64,000 bases of DNA, from positions 173,353 to 237,352 of the forward strand of contig NRSV01000057.1 of NCBI GenBank assembly GCA_002286855.1, given 5' to 3'. Source of the stretch: Bipolaris cookei (lineage: Eukaryota; Ascomycota; Dothideomycetes; Pleosporales; Pleosporaceae). Within the stretch, counting starts at the first letter, position 1. The number at the start of each line of letters is the position of its first letter. The position numbers and the translations under genes are program-made. Under the pieces are notes generated by a model. It did not search any database. It worked only from the letters and a program-made list of their open reading frames with translations, and had not been told where the DNA came from. Shown here in pieces: positions 33,775-45,742 of the stretch.

Positions 33775-35737
33775 ACGAATCCGACGTAGCCTCCCCAGCA
33801 CCAGGCAAAGATGGTCTGTGGGGCCACCCACCTTATGATCACCCAAGTCCATCTGAGCAGCCCAGCGGCACACCGCGCGAAAGCTATCAGAGCGACCTTG
33901 GTCCAGATGGCCGCCCTGACTTCCGTCGTCATGTCATGTTCGAGCTGCTCAAGTCGTACATGGACAGCATGCACATGTTTCACCCGTTTCTCAACGAAGT
34001 AGAGCTGGGGCGCATGTTCATAGAATTCAGCGACCAATATAGTCCAGAATCGCGTGGCACAGATGTCCGATCGCCCGTTGTCAACGGAGTGCATCAGCCC
34101 AACTCTAGGATCAAGCGGAAGCGCTCGGCCAGCGGCTTGGCCGGTCTTCCGTCGAGCAGAAAAGAGATTGAGCGCTCACTGAGCAATGCTATCGTTCTCC
34201 TCGTTCTTGCTCTTGGCAAGATTTGCTCCTACACAGACCGATTGCCTGCACCGCAAAACGACCGGAATTCTTCCATCCATTCTGAGTACCGATACATCTG
34301 CAATTCTCCAAATGCCAACGCTAGTCTCGCCAGCGAGACATCGGAAGATAGCCGCCCGCAAAATATTGACATCCTCCCTGGCATGGTCTACTACGCGTAT
34401 GCCACGGACATCCTCGGAAACCAGCAAGGGGGAAATACGATCGCCCATGCCCAAGCTATGCTTCTAGCTGCCCTCTACATCAGTCAGCACGCACGAGTAT
34501 TGGAGAGTTGGAATTCGATCAACAGTGCATGCCGAATCGCCCTGATTCTCATCAAGGCCGATTATGCTAAGCTTCTTCGTGTGAACCATGAGAAGAGACA
34601 ATTCTGGAGTCCCAAGGAACGATATCGGTTGAATCTGGTCATGTGTGTTTACTGGACAGCACTGCAGCTCGAATCGTAAGTGAATGAACTTTTACACATC
34701 TTAGAGTTCCAGCACTTGCTAACACGGTTCTAGCGACATCCTTGCAGAAATGAGCAACCTGCCACCTTCCGGCATCTCAGCCCACCAAAGTGACATTATG
34801 TATCCTGAAGGCGTCAAAGGAACCTGGCTTCAGGAAGACAGCAACTCCGCGGAACCAGAAGACATAACGTCGGGCCCAAGGAACGATTTGATAATGAAAC
34901 TTTACTCCACGCAAACATTCTTGCGAGTGATTCTGAACGTCGCGCACAACGCGCTGTACGGACCCAGCGGACGAATGAGCTTTGACCCCACCAATGTCAA
35001 GGAAGTGGCTTACCACGCACTCACGCATGTGGGCGTACTGGAAAACTGGAGGCAACTTCTCTCGCCCGAACTTGCCTGGTTCGACGACGAGTTGCCCTCG
35101 ACGGACCTCAACATTGCGCGTGTGCGCGCCAAGTATTATGGTGGTCTCTACATGATGCTGCGACCCTACCTGAAGCTCGCGATTGATGTGTTAGAGTTCC
35201 CGCCCCCACTACCAGGCAGCACGGGCGCCTCTCAGCACAGCTCGCCATCGCTATACGGCCAGCCCCTCACCAACAGGAACGTGCAGATGGTCGAGCTGAG
35301 CGAGGACCAGCAGAAGGTTATCGAGGTCGCCTGCCGATGTATTAATACCGCGATTCACAGCACCATCGCATTTGACCGTGTGGGTGAGGAGCCTGGCGCC
35401 ACATACCAGTACTTCACCCCGACGCGTAAGAAGAGGCTTGTGGTCACAAACCCTTTTGGTACACTTCACGCGTAAGTGGTCCTGGCCCAATTTTTTTTCC
35501 TTGTCGAGTCGACTAACATGACACAGGCAATTCGGCAACATGCTTGTCCTGGCTTCGGTGTACAAATCCAAACTATACCCTCTCCTACCAAGCGATACCT
35601 GGCTTACGAAGGCGACTCTCTCGGCTCTGTTCAAGCGTACCATCAATGTCATTGAGGATGTTGCGCCGAACTCGCCCATCCTGCGCATGGATCTCGAAAT
35701 CCTCAGGAATGTTCAGCGCCAACAAGGTCTCGAGTAA
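33775..35737 (+). pseudogene. Fungal transcription factor, 5' part lost at transposon insertion
   Basis: Three exons, 33775-34675, 34734-35471 and 35527-35737 (introns 58 and 55 nt), all in frame. The sequence is the middle-homology and C-terminal region of a Zn2Cys6-type fungal regulator: RHVMFELLKSYMDSMHMFHP, QAMLLAALYISQHARVLESW, CRIALILIKADYAKLLRV, FWSPKERYRLNLVMCVYWTA, and a helical tail ending in ILRNVQRQQGLE. No Zn2Cys6 cluster (CxxCxxxKxxC) precedes it. The frame runs straight into the transposon's right end. The first internal ATG is at 33936. The pre-insertion frame joins in phase to 31537-31630, but beyond that the 5' exons cannot be found in this window. It is either a pseudogene or a regulator without a DNA-binding domain. 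Confidence 0.78.
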
Positions 35738-36991
35738 GGCTAACACGACTGCTAGTGTGATTACGGTGAGATGGGTGTGCTTCTCTAGCTCTACTGTTAG
35801 TTTCTAGAACACGGTATTGATATATGACCCCATGAAGAACCTTTCTTCTTCAATCAGAATCTACGACTGAGCCATTCTTCCTTATAACTAGACACATCGC
35901 TATATCTATCCACAGAATCCATAGATTATGCGGGTTGTGGCAAAGACAGAACACACGAACGACGATTACGGAAGCCGCAGTCCAACACAAGGGAACTTGC
36001 AATCTCTGCCAAAAGGATTGTCTCATAGTGACTGTGCTGGCATGTAGGCGGCGATCCCATCCAATCTTGGTGGTGCGGCCAACCAAAACAGTGCCATAGT
36101 GGTGCTTGGTAGACTCGACGCTACCCTTATAGCTACCCGCGTCCGCTAACAGATCGTCACAAATATCGTGACTACTTGTGAATAATTCCCATCGGAATAT
36201 ACTAACCCTAATATGGTCCAAATAGAGAGAGATATATTATATCCACAGAAACCAACCGCGCTTCCTACAAGAGTTATACGATTCCACGATTTCTATGTTA
36301 ATAGAAACAGTGTCACACAAACAGCATCGAGGATTACTAGTGAGGTAGAAATGGGCTCGCGCAGCAAGCTCGCCGCTATACATGGGTATGGACAAGACCA
36401 GATAGTTTACCGGATTGGCAGCGTGCCGTGCTGCTACCATCAAGTCTCGTATCACTCATTCGGCCAATTTATTTTCCTTGGGGCTATGCAGGATATCTAC
36501 AATTTGCATGCCCTTCGTCAGGGTCCCTGGATCAGGGGGTAGCGTCGACTGGGTTCGGGCGCCTCAAGCATAGCAAACGTCACTTATTGCCACGCCGCAC
36601 CCTGCATATCGGTCTAAATTTTTCTGTAACACAGCTGAATCTATTCCAGGGTGCTGCCTACGGAGGATCGAGGCTGCTTCATGCACACTGTGCTTGTTCC
36701 GATTTGGATATTCCGTTCCAAGACTGGTAAGGTGCTGCCAGGATACTTTGTATAAGAGAGCTGGTCTCACTCCCCTACGGCATGCTTTTCACAATCGCCT
36801 TTTGTTTTATCTCACAAACAGACTGTTCATCTTACCTACACCACAAGCAACGAGCCTGTGCACCACCGGCACCCACTACCTCGGAGAGCGAAAACGATAA
36901 GAAACACAACACGTCGGATAGCGGTCCACATACCTGTTGGAACAAGCACCCGAAACATCCAATTCCGTGGCAGAGAACTAAAGCAGTTACC
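35738..36991. other. Gene-poor region
   Basis: About 1.25 kb with a 120-codon frame on the minus strand (35850-36221) and a 100-codon frame on the plus strand (36428-36730). Neither has a recognisable domain. Nothing else supported. Confidence 0.35.
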
Positions 36992-38124
36992 ATGACCAGT
37001 TTCCTCCAAAATGGAAGCTCCCTCTCTCTTCCGAACGAACTCAGTGTGCAGATCATAAAGTACCTGGGTTTAGCGGACCGGAAGCGGCTCCGACTCGTTT
37101 CTCAGGACTGCAGAGATATCGTCACTTTTTATTGCTTCTGTCAAGTCAATTTCGATGTCAGCAAGACTGGTATTATTAACTTGACCAAGATCGCTTCAAC
37201 CAAACACTTAGCCAGGCATGTGCGCGTCTTGAATCTTCAAAGGAAACGGAGAATGCCCAACATCCCTAACTGTAGAAGACTTTTGGAAGTCGCCTATCAG
37301 CCAGGTGATCCAAAAGTGTATTGGCCCGGCTGCGATTTTGCCAACTGCGATGAGGAAGGTGTCATACCATATCGTGACTGGTCACAACACATGGGATATG
37401 AGCTGAAAAGGCTTCACAAAAAATATGTCGACGAGCGTAAGACAGCACACGAGAACTTCAGATCTTTGTCAAAAAGATTATGTTCGAGTTGTAGCAAGCA
37501 GAACCGTTCTGCAATCGGATCATCCCTTATGAGAGGGGACTGCATTGTCAGAACGCTCATTGATTCTTTTGAAAAGTTCACAAGACTTAAGTCTTTCAAG
37601 CATAACCCTGCGATCCTTTACAGTTGGTTTCCACACCTGATTTCGACTCCCTTCAATGCAAAGTCACTTCTGATCTGTTCCAGTTTTGCTTTCCTCAGCC
37701 ACCGATGCCTCCGGATGAAGCAAGGCGACTGCGACTGCTCCAGACGTTCTGGTTTCACGGCGAGTCGCTATTCCGCGCCAAACTCCCCACCCTCTACGAC
37801 CTAGTTTCCAAGACTCTTACTGCCTGGCTCGACCAGCGAGAAGCTATCGCTGCATTTTGTCACTCGGTAGCCGAAAACCCGGTTGTCTCAGAAGAATACA
37901 TCATCCATCGCATACTAAAGATGAACGAACTGCGAGCCATGAGAATCAAGTGGGAGAACTTAGGCTCCAGTGATGGCATGAGCCCTGAGGACTTGCTATG
38001 CATGGCTTTCAAAGTTACGACCAAAACCGAGGGAAGTGAGCACTTATTCAAGGAGAGACTTAAACGTCTTGAGCTCGAGTCGCCTGAGTTTCTACGCGTC
38101 GGCGATCACAAGATCGCCGTGTGA
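36992..38124 (+). CDS. F-box-like domain protein
   Basis: Two exons, 36992-37627 and 37684-38124, give about 358 aa. The N-terminus SLSLPNELSVQIIKYLGLADRKRLRLVSQDCRDIV fits an F-box, the Skp1-binding helix bundle of SCF ubiquitin ligases. A conserved-looking RHVRVLNLQRKRR segment, a CSSC pair and LKSFKHNPAILYSW follow, and a helical C-terminal half carries MPPDEARRLRLLQTFWFHGE. The exon 1 frame and exon 2 frame differ, so an intron is required. A GTTTCC donor at 37628 with the TTCCAG acceptor at 37683 is the only nearby pair I found that restores phase, but the donor is weak. Substrate unknown. Resembles families expanded and poorly conserved in filamentous ascomycetes. Confidence 0.65.
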
Positions 38125-38545
38125 AGGTGTGACACAAGAGCTATGTGACTGAGCAGCAGCCAAAAAATCGTGTAACTAGTAGGATCAGGAAGGGCCCATA
38201 GAAGCTTTAAAAATCGTACTCGGCCGCCGAGAAAGATTCAAACCACGCTATTCTATAAATCTAACAAGGCTTAATCATCAAAAGGAATAAGCAAATCCCG
38301 TGGCCACAGCCACAACCACAGCCATCAAAGCTATCAATATGAGAAGTCACAGCATGCGAACCAAAAACCTCAACTTCAGAAACTCGTCGCACGCAATAGA
38401 ATAGAGAGAACAATTTTGATGCAAAACGCTCTACGAGGCACAGGTACGCTTAGCGGGTCAGTGCCACGGCATGCAAGACTTTGGCTCTCCAATGTGAGCA
38501 ATAGTCAATGAGCTTGACCGAAGAAAACCTAACGATATGAATTAC
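38125..38545. other. Convergent spacer
   Basis: Short 3' flanks of two convergent genes. No feature recognised. Confidence 0.35.
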
Positions 38546-39214
38546 CTAAAAGTATGTATTGTACAGACTGGTAGCGCTGCTAAAAATTTCCTCGCTTCCT
38601 CCACATAAAAGAGCAGATTCGAAGGACTTTAAAAGATCATGCACTCCCACTATCCATTCCAAAGCCAATGCAACGAGACTAACGTAACCACGTAATATAT
38701 CTCTATGTTCTGTCACCATAAGAACTTTCAACTTGTGAAGAGTTGCTTCAACGGATTGGTCGTTCGGATGATCTTTTATCAGGACTCTTATCTTTTGCTC
38801 TTCAAGCCAAACATCGAATGCCTGGGATGCCAATTTCAACTCCCGATTACCGTCGAGAGACGTTTGATGCTTAGCCAAATGACAATTCCATAGCTCAGAA
38901 AGATCTCTCAGGAAGGGAATGTCATTCTCTTCTCTCCATGGAGTACGATAGAGATACCCGTATATTCCTGGGATTGCTCGCTTTCTTAACTCCATATATT
39001 CCTCTGGATTGGGTTCCGCTATTTCAGGCACATAACCGCTGTTTTCGATGGGACGGAGAGCTAGACGGTCATTTTTGGCGACAGGAGGACTTCGCAAATC
39101 CGTATCTACCGGTGATTCGTTCTCCTTAGCTGACTCTTGGTCGGTTTCGATATCAAGTTTGTGGGGTTTTTGTTCACCGATATAAATGAAGCTTCGATCA
39201 GCGCCTGGTGACAT
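38546..39214 (-). CDS. Hypothetical protein, no recognised domain
   Basis: A single-exon 222-aa minus-strand frame starting MSPGADRSFIYIGEQKPHK. The N-terminal third is polar and acidic (DIETDQESAKENESPVDTD). The remainder is predicted mostly helical by eye: EEYMELRKRAIPGIYGYLYR, a WNCHLAKHQTSLDG stretch, AFDVWLEEQKIRVLIKDHPN and a hydrophobic LVALALEWIVGVHDLLKSF helix near the end. No signal peptide, no membrane helix long enough to be certain. I do not recognise the family. Coding status rests on length, composition and the absence of competing frames. Confidence 0.55.
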   Translation of the reverse strand: MSPGADRSFIYIGEQKPHKLDIETDQESAKENESPVDTDLRSPPVAKNDRLALRPIENSGYVPEIAEPNPEEYMELRKRAIPGIYGYLYRTPWREENDIPFLRDLSELWNCHLAKHQTSLDGNRELKLASQAFDVWLEEQKIRVLIKDHPNDQSVEATLHKLKVLMVTEHRDILRGYVSLVALALEWIVGVHDLLKSFESALLCGGSEEIFSSATSLYNTYF

Positions 39215-40135
39215 GACATGCTAGAGTATGTGTCTTGAAATTGTGTTAAGGTTTGTTAAGGAATAAGCAAAGGCTTCGAAAGATGGAAGAGATGATTTTG
39301 GTAATTAAGCGAAAGAATGATATCTGAAGGCGTGTGTTGATATGGCTCGAGCATACAGTTACATTCTGCCTCGTCCTGGGTAAATGGAACAAGATATACC
39401 CAAGAACACGTGATGAGGTCTGAGCGGCCGATACAGAAATGCCAGGATGCTTTTAGCTATGCGACCAATCTAGCTAGCCGCGCCGCTACCTATTTCTTTG
39501 TAAATGGTACGAGCGTGTCCTCTGTAGAATACGAAACACCGGGACCTTGAATGTGAGGCAGCAGCATACCATGCCGTCTGTCATAGGGGTATTAGTGTGA
39601 CAGTTCCCACTTTACCCCCTGCGGTGTCCGTGCCGTCTCTGTCATTGGATCGCGTGGACCTTTCTTGTGGATATGGAGAACGACGGCACATGTCAACGCA
39701 TGAATACATCCGTAGTTGCCGGAGACACGGCTGGAAGAGGAAGATGGAACGATACGTTCGTTCGGATATCAGCCATATATGATGTCTCGGTATACGAAGT
39801 ATGTGCAGACGAGCAAACTATACTCTTCTCACGACGACATTGTCTTGCAGTGATGATAGTCTTGCCCTCGTTGACTTCGTTAAAGTCACTCCCGATGCCA
39901 CCCGACACGGCGTTGTTGACCCACGTTTCAGTTCACTGTCATTCTCACGCTGCACGGAATCCGTCCAAGCGCGAAGCGCAAGGGTCGAAGCCAGCAAGCG
40001 GCTGAACGTAGGTTGAGCTCGACCGTGCTCAGTGTGCCGCTTCACTTAGTTGGGGCCTTTCCATAACCGACAAAGGCCGGATGCACAGATTCGAAACGAT
40101 TGCGCTGAAAAGAGTAAGGCGCCTTGGACTTAGGT

Positions 40136-40250
40136 GTCGTAAGTTGGTCTGGGCGCGGCACGCCGAGTAATCGGTCCAGGGCGTCGTAAATTGGTCTGAC
40201 CGTCGCTCGGCTTGGCGGGTCAATGCCGTTGAGTGTCGTAAATTGGTCTG
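40136..40250. repeat. Three spaced copies of a 16-mer
   Basis: GTCGTAA(G/A)TTGGTCTG occurs at 40136, 40183 and 40235 (spacings 47 and 52 bp). Flanks are GC-rich and only loosely alike. Confidence 0.75.
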
Positions 40251-41191
40251 AGCACGTGGCTTGGCGGCAGATTCGAGCCTTGTCACCGCGTTTGAAAACA
40301 TGAGCGGCCCGAGGTGTCCAAAGCGTTGACATGCCAGCAAAATACCACAGACTCACTTGCCGACTGTTATGCCATGCTATAACGCGTTCATGTTATGTGA
40401 CTAGTTCACCAATATTGCGTAACACCCAGTAGGAGCTTCACACCCAATATCAGCATAGAGAACAGCATCGATGCAAGTTGTGGGGGAGCCTCAGGGGGCC
40501 TGCATGGCCCAGACCTTCTGGCGAGCAGCGGTAACACCATCCGTGCGTGCAGCTGTTATTAGTTAGGAAGTGACACGCTTTGGCCAACAGTCAACGTCAG
40601 ATCCACAAATATCTTGCCGTTTGCCCAAAGTGCGTCCCAATTCAGACCCAGGAATAGATGGATTCTGTCTTTGTTGCCATTTTTGGAAGTTTGATAGGTC
40701 GACTGCGAATACGATTACTATGACCAGGATCAGCGTGGAGTAGTATTGGACGCCGCCAGCAGTTCACTGTGCCACGCACTTCACAGCGCCTCGACTCCTC
40801 GACCAAGTCTCGGGGGATCATCGCAGCGGCCATTCGCTACCCACTACGTCACGCCACGACCGTCCTGAGCCAGCAACAGTCCTCATTTCCGACATGGCAC
40901 CATAACTCTGCTTCCAGTGGGTCAACGACACCTACGCAGGTCCGCCGCTCGTGCATCCTGAAATTTCTCGATACAAGCGTTGGTTTTCTTTCTTTTCTCT
41001 CTGCAAACTCTGCATAGACTATTTCCGCTTGACGAGGTCCGAGAGATTGTTTTCTACTCCGCGTTTAGCGCTTCGATCATACAGTTTCCATCTCGCATTT
41101 CTGTCCGTCAAGCCTTTGTATTGATAGCACGAATTAGACCGGCGCGATCCTGTCCAATCCCCTCCAACCTTTGGCAAATGCACTCGGCGTG

Positions 41192-41216
41192 GCCACACAC
41201 ACACACACACACACAC
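41192..41216. repeat. (AC)n microsatellite
   Basis: About 12 tandem CA units. Confidence 0.9.
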
Positions 41217-41843
41217 ATTCAACCACCGCTAAACCGTCGTCCGATCGGATTTTTCATAGCAAAACGTCACTAGCGCTATCAATGTCGATTGTTGCCGTAT
41301 GTACGGTTCAATGGCTCTTGGCTAGCAACTTTGATGACGGCCGCTTGCTAGACTAGCAAGGATTACTATGTCATCCTCTGCTATTCGTTGCAACTAAATC
41401 TACTCTATCGCCATGAGAAACAGCCTTTCTAAGTTTACTACGCTCTCCCGTGACGTGTGTATATCGCTTCAAATCTGCCTAAGGGTGCGCCTCTCAGCCC
41501 CAACCTACCATCAATTTCTACGAAACCTTGCAACAGCATGGAGAGCAGTACACTTGGTTACTAGTTTGATAGATAAGCTTTCCTGCTATTTGTCGCAGGT
41601 GTTCTAATGTTATGACAGGGTGATCAGCTTACCTGTGCTGACTGGAATCACTGACATTGAGGCTTGCCGACTAAAAACATGAGGGATGATTTTCATGCAA
41701 CCAGGAGTAGCACTTTCTTACAAACCTAGAAGCTATGGTGCAACAACCAACCCAGAAAGTTCTGAAAGAATGAGTATCATTACTCACGCTTTTATTTCTG
41801 CAAAACTTCTATCAAAAAAATCAGATTTGATCCCCGGTATTGT

Positions 41844-44523
41844 ATGCAGGCGCTCGGGGCTATTGCCAAACTTCATCAGAAAATGCTGCTGAAGCTCCGT
41901 GGCTGTTTGAAGCTGTCCCCAGCAGCCATACTTCTTGGGGCTTCTTTCAACATCCTAGAAGCAGGCAAGCGCATCTCTTTCATCTACAAGAGCAGATGTG
42001 ACCTCTGACTCGCTGCAGTGTCCATAGGGTTGTTGATATTCCCCCCGCCAGCGCACGGGGCTGCCTTCGCCAGTCTTCAGAGTCAGGCGATGTCTCTGTA
42101 CATCATGAGGTATTATACTTGCGATGTCTTTCTGAACCTCGCTCATACTGGGTAGTACTGTCGTCTCGCAAATAACGCTCACCTGCAGAGGGTCCAGTGT
42201 ATCGAGCGCCCTAGGCTCCATGCTGGCCGAGGCACTCCCATTCTTGAGGAGCATTGCCACTTCCATCCAGGACGATTTGGGACCAAAGCATCCTGGTGTA
42301 CTTCCGACAACAATGGTCGCATATGCATTGACGAGCCTATTGCTAGGGGCCGTCTTTTTTGCACTTGCGGCTTTACGCTGTGGTAGATTTACCGGATACT
42401 TCCCTCAAACTGTCACGAATGGTGTAGTTGGTAAGAGTGCTTTGTAATGCTGGTGTAGATAGACTGACAGTCGCAGGCGCCGTGGGTGTCTCTCTCGTTG
42501 TTCTTGGGTTTGAAATCCCCTTCTCTTCCAGATCGTCCCACCTGAGCTATAAAAAGCTCTTCGAGAAGAACCATTTGCCTTTGCTTGCGGCTTCTCTGGG
42601 CCCCGCTGTTCTGCTCTCATTAACAACTCGCCTTTCCTGCCTTGAATCAATACCGAAGAAGCCGACAAAGCATCCGCTGTATAAACCACTGTTTTGCTTT
42701 GCTGTGGCGGGCGTGTTCTGGCTTGTCGTGGCAACATGCAAAGACACTTCTATGGAACGACTTGTCTCCGCTGGCTGGCTCTTCAGTGTGGAACAAGGGC
42801 CCAACCAGAATACCGCCGCGGCCGAGTGGGACTACTGGGCCTTATACAACTTCAGAAAGGTCGAGTGGCGTGCTTTGTCCGCCGGTGCCCGCGATATCCT
42901 ACTGCTTGTTCTGATTGGCGCCCTGAGCCTGCCAATCTTTGTCTCAAAGCCGATGCTGGAATGGGATGAGACCGACCACACCATGAACTACGAGTTTGTT
43001 GGCCATGGTATCTCAAACACAATGGCTGGAGCGATTGGCACTCTGCCTAATCTTTTCGTAGGTATGCTAGCTCTTCTTAAGGGAGACCGTCGCTTATGCA
43101 GTACAGGTGTATTCGAACTCTCGATTTTTTCGTGATGCCGAAGGCCGCCGTCCTGAAGCCGCGTTCGTTGCCCTTCTTACACTAGCCTTCTTTTTTGTTT
43201 CGTTTCGAGTCCTACCTTATGTACCGACCATACAAGCCTCGGCTCTTGTGATATTCGTCGGCATCGAGCTGATGCTGGAGGCGCTGTGGGACTCCACTAC
43301 GTCACTGACCTGTTGCGAGTGGACTGTCGTCGCAAGCACGACAATTGCCTGCACCTCGCTTGGATTCGCAACAGGCGCGGGTGTAGGTTTTGCAGTTGTT
43401 GTTGGTCTGCAATTTTGCTACCACATTCTGGATTCGGTAGTGTACCAGGTATCATGAGAAGAGTGAATGCTGACCTACTACACAGCGACCTCAAGTCACG
43501 CAACCATGCACTCACATACCGTTGAGTGCGGCACCGCATCTTCCGTTGCCAGTGCCTATGTTTCATCCTGACGATTTGTCCAAGAAAATGGACTGCACTG
43601 CTACAGAGCTGCAGTCATCGTCATCCACGGCTCGGCCAATGCTGCCGGTCGTGGTAAGCTTAAAAGGACGCATCAGCTCTTTCGCCATGCCTTCTTTGGA
43701 CCAAATTTTCAAACGGCATGGCCAATCGCCGCACATCATACTTAACTTGGAGGCAGTAGATTCAGCAGAAACCAGCATCGCAGAGTATATACAAAGTCAA
43801 GCTGAGAGAATCCCCCAAAAGAATCCTATCCCCTTCAGCATCGTGGTTTCTCGTGCCCAGATAGGACTGAAGAGTGATTTGGAGCGAGGCAAAGTGAACT
43901 TTGGCTATAACGTAGTCACATCGCCGTCAATGGATGTTTCTACATCTGCTGGTAGAAGAATTCAAGTACATGACACTTTGGAAGATGCGATTCGCGGTGT
44001 GCGATACGAATATCAGTCAGACTCGTTCTTCTCACCCGCTGAGCCAGACATGAGTCTCACTGCATTGCGCAAGATCAATTTAGATTGGCTTAGTGGGCAG
44101 GTTACACTTCCCGAGCTGCCTTCATCCGGATGGATGGTGCGAGTGCTCAATTGCGGTGAGACAATTGCCTGCTATGACTACCCCTTTCTACCGGCTTTTA
44201 TCATACTCGAGGGCCGCGTGGCTGTGCAAGAGCAGGCTACTTCGGTGGGTGGTGCAAGGACGATGTGTATTCGGAAGGCCGTACCTTCAGCAGCAAAATC
44301 TATCTTCCAGCGCAAGGTGGCAAAATAAGATACTTTGACTCCTGCGGTAACAAACCCATCGTCCTATAGTGCCGGGCCCCGCGTGATCGTGCCGGAACGC
44401 CCATTCTGCGCCCGCGCAGACAGCGAGACTTGTTTCATCTTAGACATCGATCGTCACGACCCACATTGGAGGGAAATTATCGAACGAGATAGACAGAGCG
44501 GTGCCACAGAGGTACTGGAGTAA
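41844..44523 (+). CDS. SulP-family anion transporter with STAS-type C-terminus (Vsb1/YGR125W-like)
   Basis: Exons 41844-41964, 42019-42109, 42156-42430, 42477-43057, 43107-43448 and 43486 onward. Splicing gives continuous SulP sequence: KLSPAAILLGASFNILEAVS, GLLIFPPPAHGA, LYIMSTVVSQITL, GSMLAEALPFLRSIATSI, TSLLLGAVFFALAALRCGRF, TGYFPQTVTNGVVGAVGVSL, AGAIGTLPNLFVYSNSRFFR, then a soluble cytosolic half with VVVSLKGRISSFAMPSLDQIFKRHG. The first intron begins GCAAGC, a GC-AG intron; others are 46, 46, 49 and 37 nt. The continuous frame stops at 44328, but protein-like sequence in the same frame continues to 44523 (PERPFCARADSETCFILDID), reachable by an intron 44265-44369. Both ends are therefore uncertain; 41844 is the earliest in-frame ATG. 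Yeast Vsb1 acts at the vacuole in basic amino acid storage; the substrate here is unknown. Confidence 0.75.
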
Positions 44524-45199
44524 TTCAGTGGAGTTATAGGGCTAAGCATTCAGGCCTGTCGATGCTGCCATCAATACAACGCGATAAAGGTAAAATCTAT
44601 CCTAGATTCGACAAAATCAACCTCAGGGGCGATTAGCCACCGTCTACTTTATCGCCCTAACCACGTCTCTAATCTTTCTGCCAAGAAAGCTGGGCTTATT
44701 CTACCAGCAGGCCAAAGGTCTCTGCAGTTTGTGAATCACCAAGGGCTCATCGTTAAGTAAAGTCTGGCTGATGCGATGGGCAGCTTCGACTAGACCTCTA
44801 AATACTCTGCGATCCGCTAAATTATTGAAGATACTCACCCGCTCCGTGAGTTAAAACACCAGCTCTTAGGCAAAAATTCCAGTGCAGACTCAGAGGCGGT
44901 AGAAGCCTCATGTATAACTGTCTCAGGTGTATTGGCCTACGTCCTGCAACTGTATCACTAGCAAAACATATATTAGTTAGCCTGAATCTAACTCTCCAAT
45001 TTTTATAACTGAATTTCCACATGTATTCCTATTTGTTACGATACCTGAGCTTCTATATCAGCCAACACAACTAACTGGTCATTAAGCCGTCCCGCCCCCG
45101 GCGATTTTAGCAGCGCAAAAAATGATAGACTCCCCCATTTTGGGCATGATGACGCTGTTTCCATTCTACGCACGTGATCTTTTGCATCCATTGATCTAA
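44524..45199. other. Intergenic region
   Basis: No gene seen. An isolated plus-strand stretch near 44660-44760 translates to a plausible protein-like segment without stops, but has no recognised match and could be a transposon remnant. Confidence 0.3.
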
Positions 45200-45742
45200 C
45201 TACTCATAGCGTGTCCTTTTGCGGTGAGGCATATCCGTATCATGCATAGAGTCTGAACGTTGCCTCTTCCTGCCTATGGCATGTTCTTTTATGACTGTAT
45301 TGCCTGCATGTTGTGATGTATGAGCCTCACTATGCTGTAGTATCTCCTCAAATTTGGCGAGTGTCGCAACGTCTCCTTTGAGTCGTAATATAGTATCTTC
45401 TAGTTTAGCAACCATTTCCATAGCATCATCTATCTGCTGCTTCACGAGCTTCCTTCGAGCCTCTTGTAACTTATTACCTAGGCACACACACTGCACCTCT
45501 AATTCTGTAGCAGGTTTTTCCTGCAATCCATACCCTAAGTCTTGAAGATATGCCTGTCGCGCTTCATCCGGCTTTCTTCGTAAAATATCATTGAAGGTGA
45601 TGTATTCGCTCTCATGGTCACCATAGTCCCAAATCATTGATTGAATGTCATTGGAGTCTTCATTTCTGCTCAAGGCAGACGGCATAGATATGTCAGATAT
45701 TGAAGAGGAGGGAATATTGGTCATCCTTTGCACAAGCATCAT
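45200..45742 (-). CDS. Hypothetical protein with coiled coil and basic tail
   Basis: A single-exon 180-aa minus-strand frame. Residues ~90-145 form a heptad-like, charged helix (LGNKLQEARRKLVKQQIDDA, MEMVAKLEDTILRLKGDVAT) consistent with a coiled coil. The C-terminus is strongly basic with GRKRQRSDS and HRKRTRYE, which look like nuclear localisation signals. No domain recognised. It lies alone in a gene-poor, repeat-rich stretch and could be a lineage-specific gene or a remnant of a mobile element protein. Confidence 0.45.
   Translation of the reverse strand: MMLVQRMTNIPSSSISDISMPSALSRNEDSNDIQSMIWDYGDHESEYITFNDILRRKPDEARQAYLQDLGYGLQEKPATELEVQCVCLGNKLQEARRKLVKQQIDDAMEMVAKLEDTILRLKGDVATLAKFEEILQHSEAHTSQHAGNTVIKEHAIGRKRQRSDSMHDTDMPHRKRTRYE

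Larger units (their letters stand above)
39215..41843. other. Gene-poor, repeat-bearing region
   Basis: About 2.6 kb with no supportable gene. Short overlapping frames on both strands at 39590-40360 and 40770-41270 look random. It contains the GTCGTAAATTGGTCTG repeats near 40.2 kb and an (AC)n microsatellite at about 41192-41216. The right end holds the promoter, and possibly a missed 5' exon, of the SulP transporter gene. Confidence 0.4.

Noticed and set aside
41192..41216. (AC)n tract as a regulatory or Z-DNA element
   Set aside because: A simple microsatellite with no nearby gene or supporting motif.
42110..42155. In-frame TGA suggesting a SulP pseudogene
   Set aside because: The stop lies in a 46-nt intron; splicing gives LYIMSTVVSQITL, matching the family.
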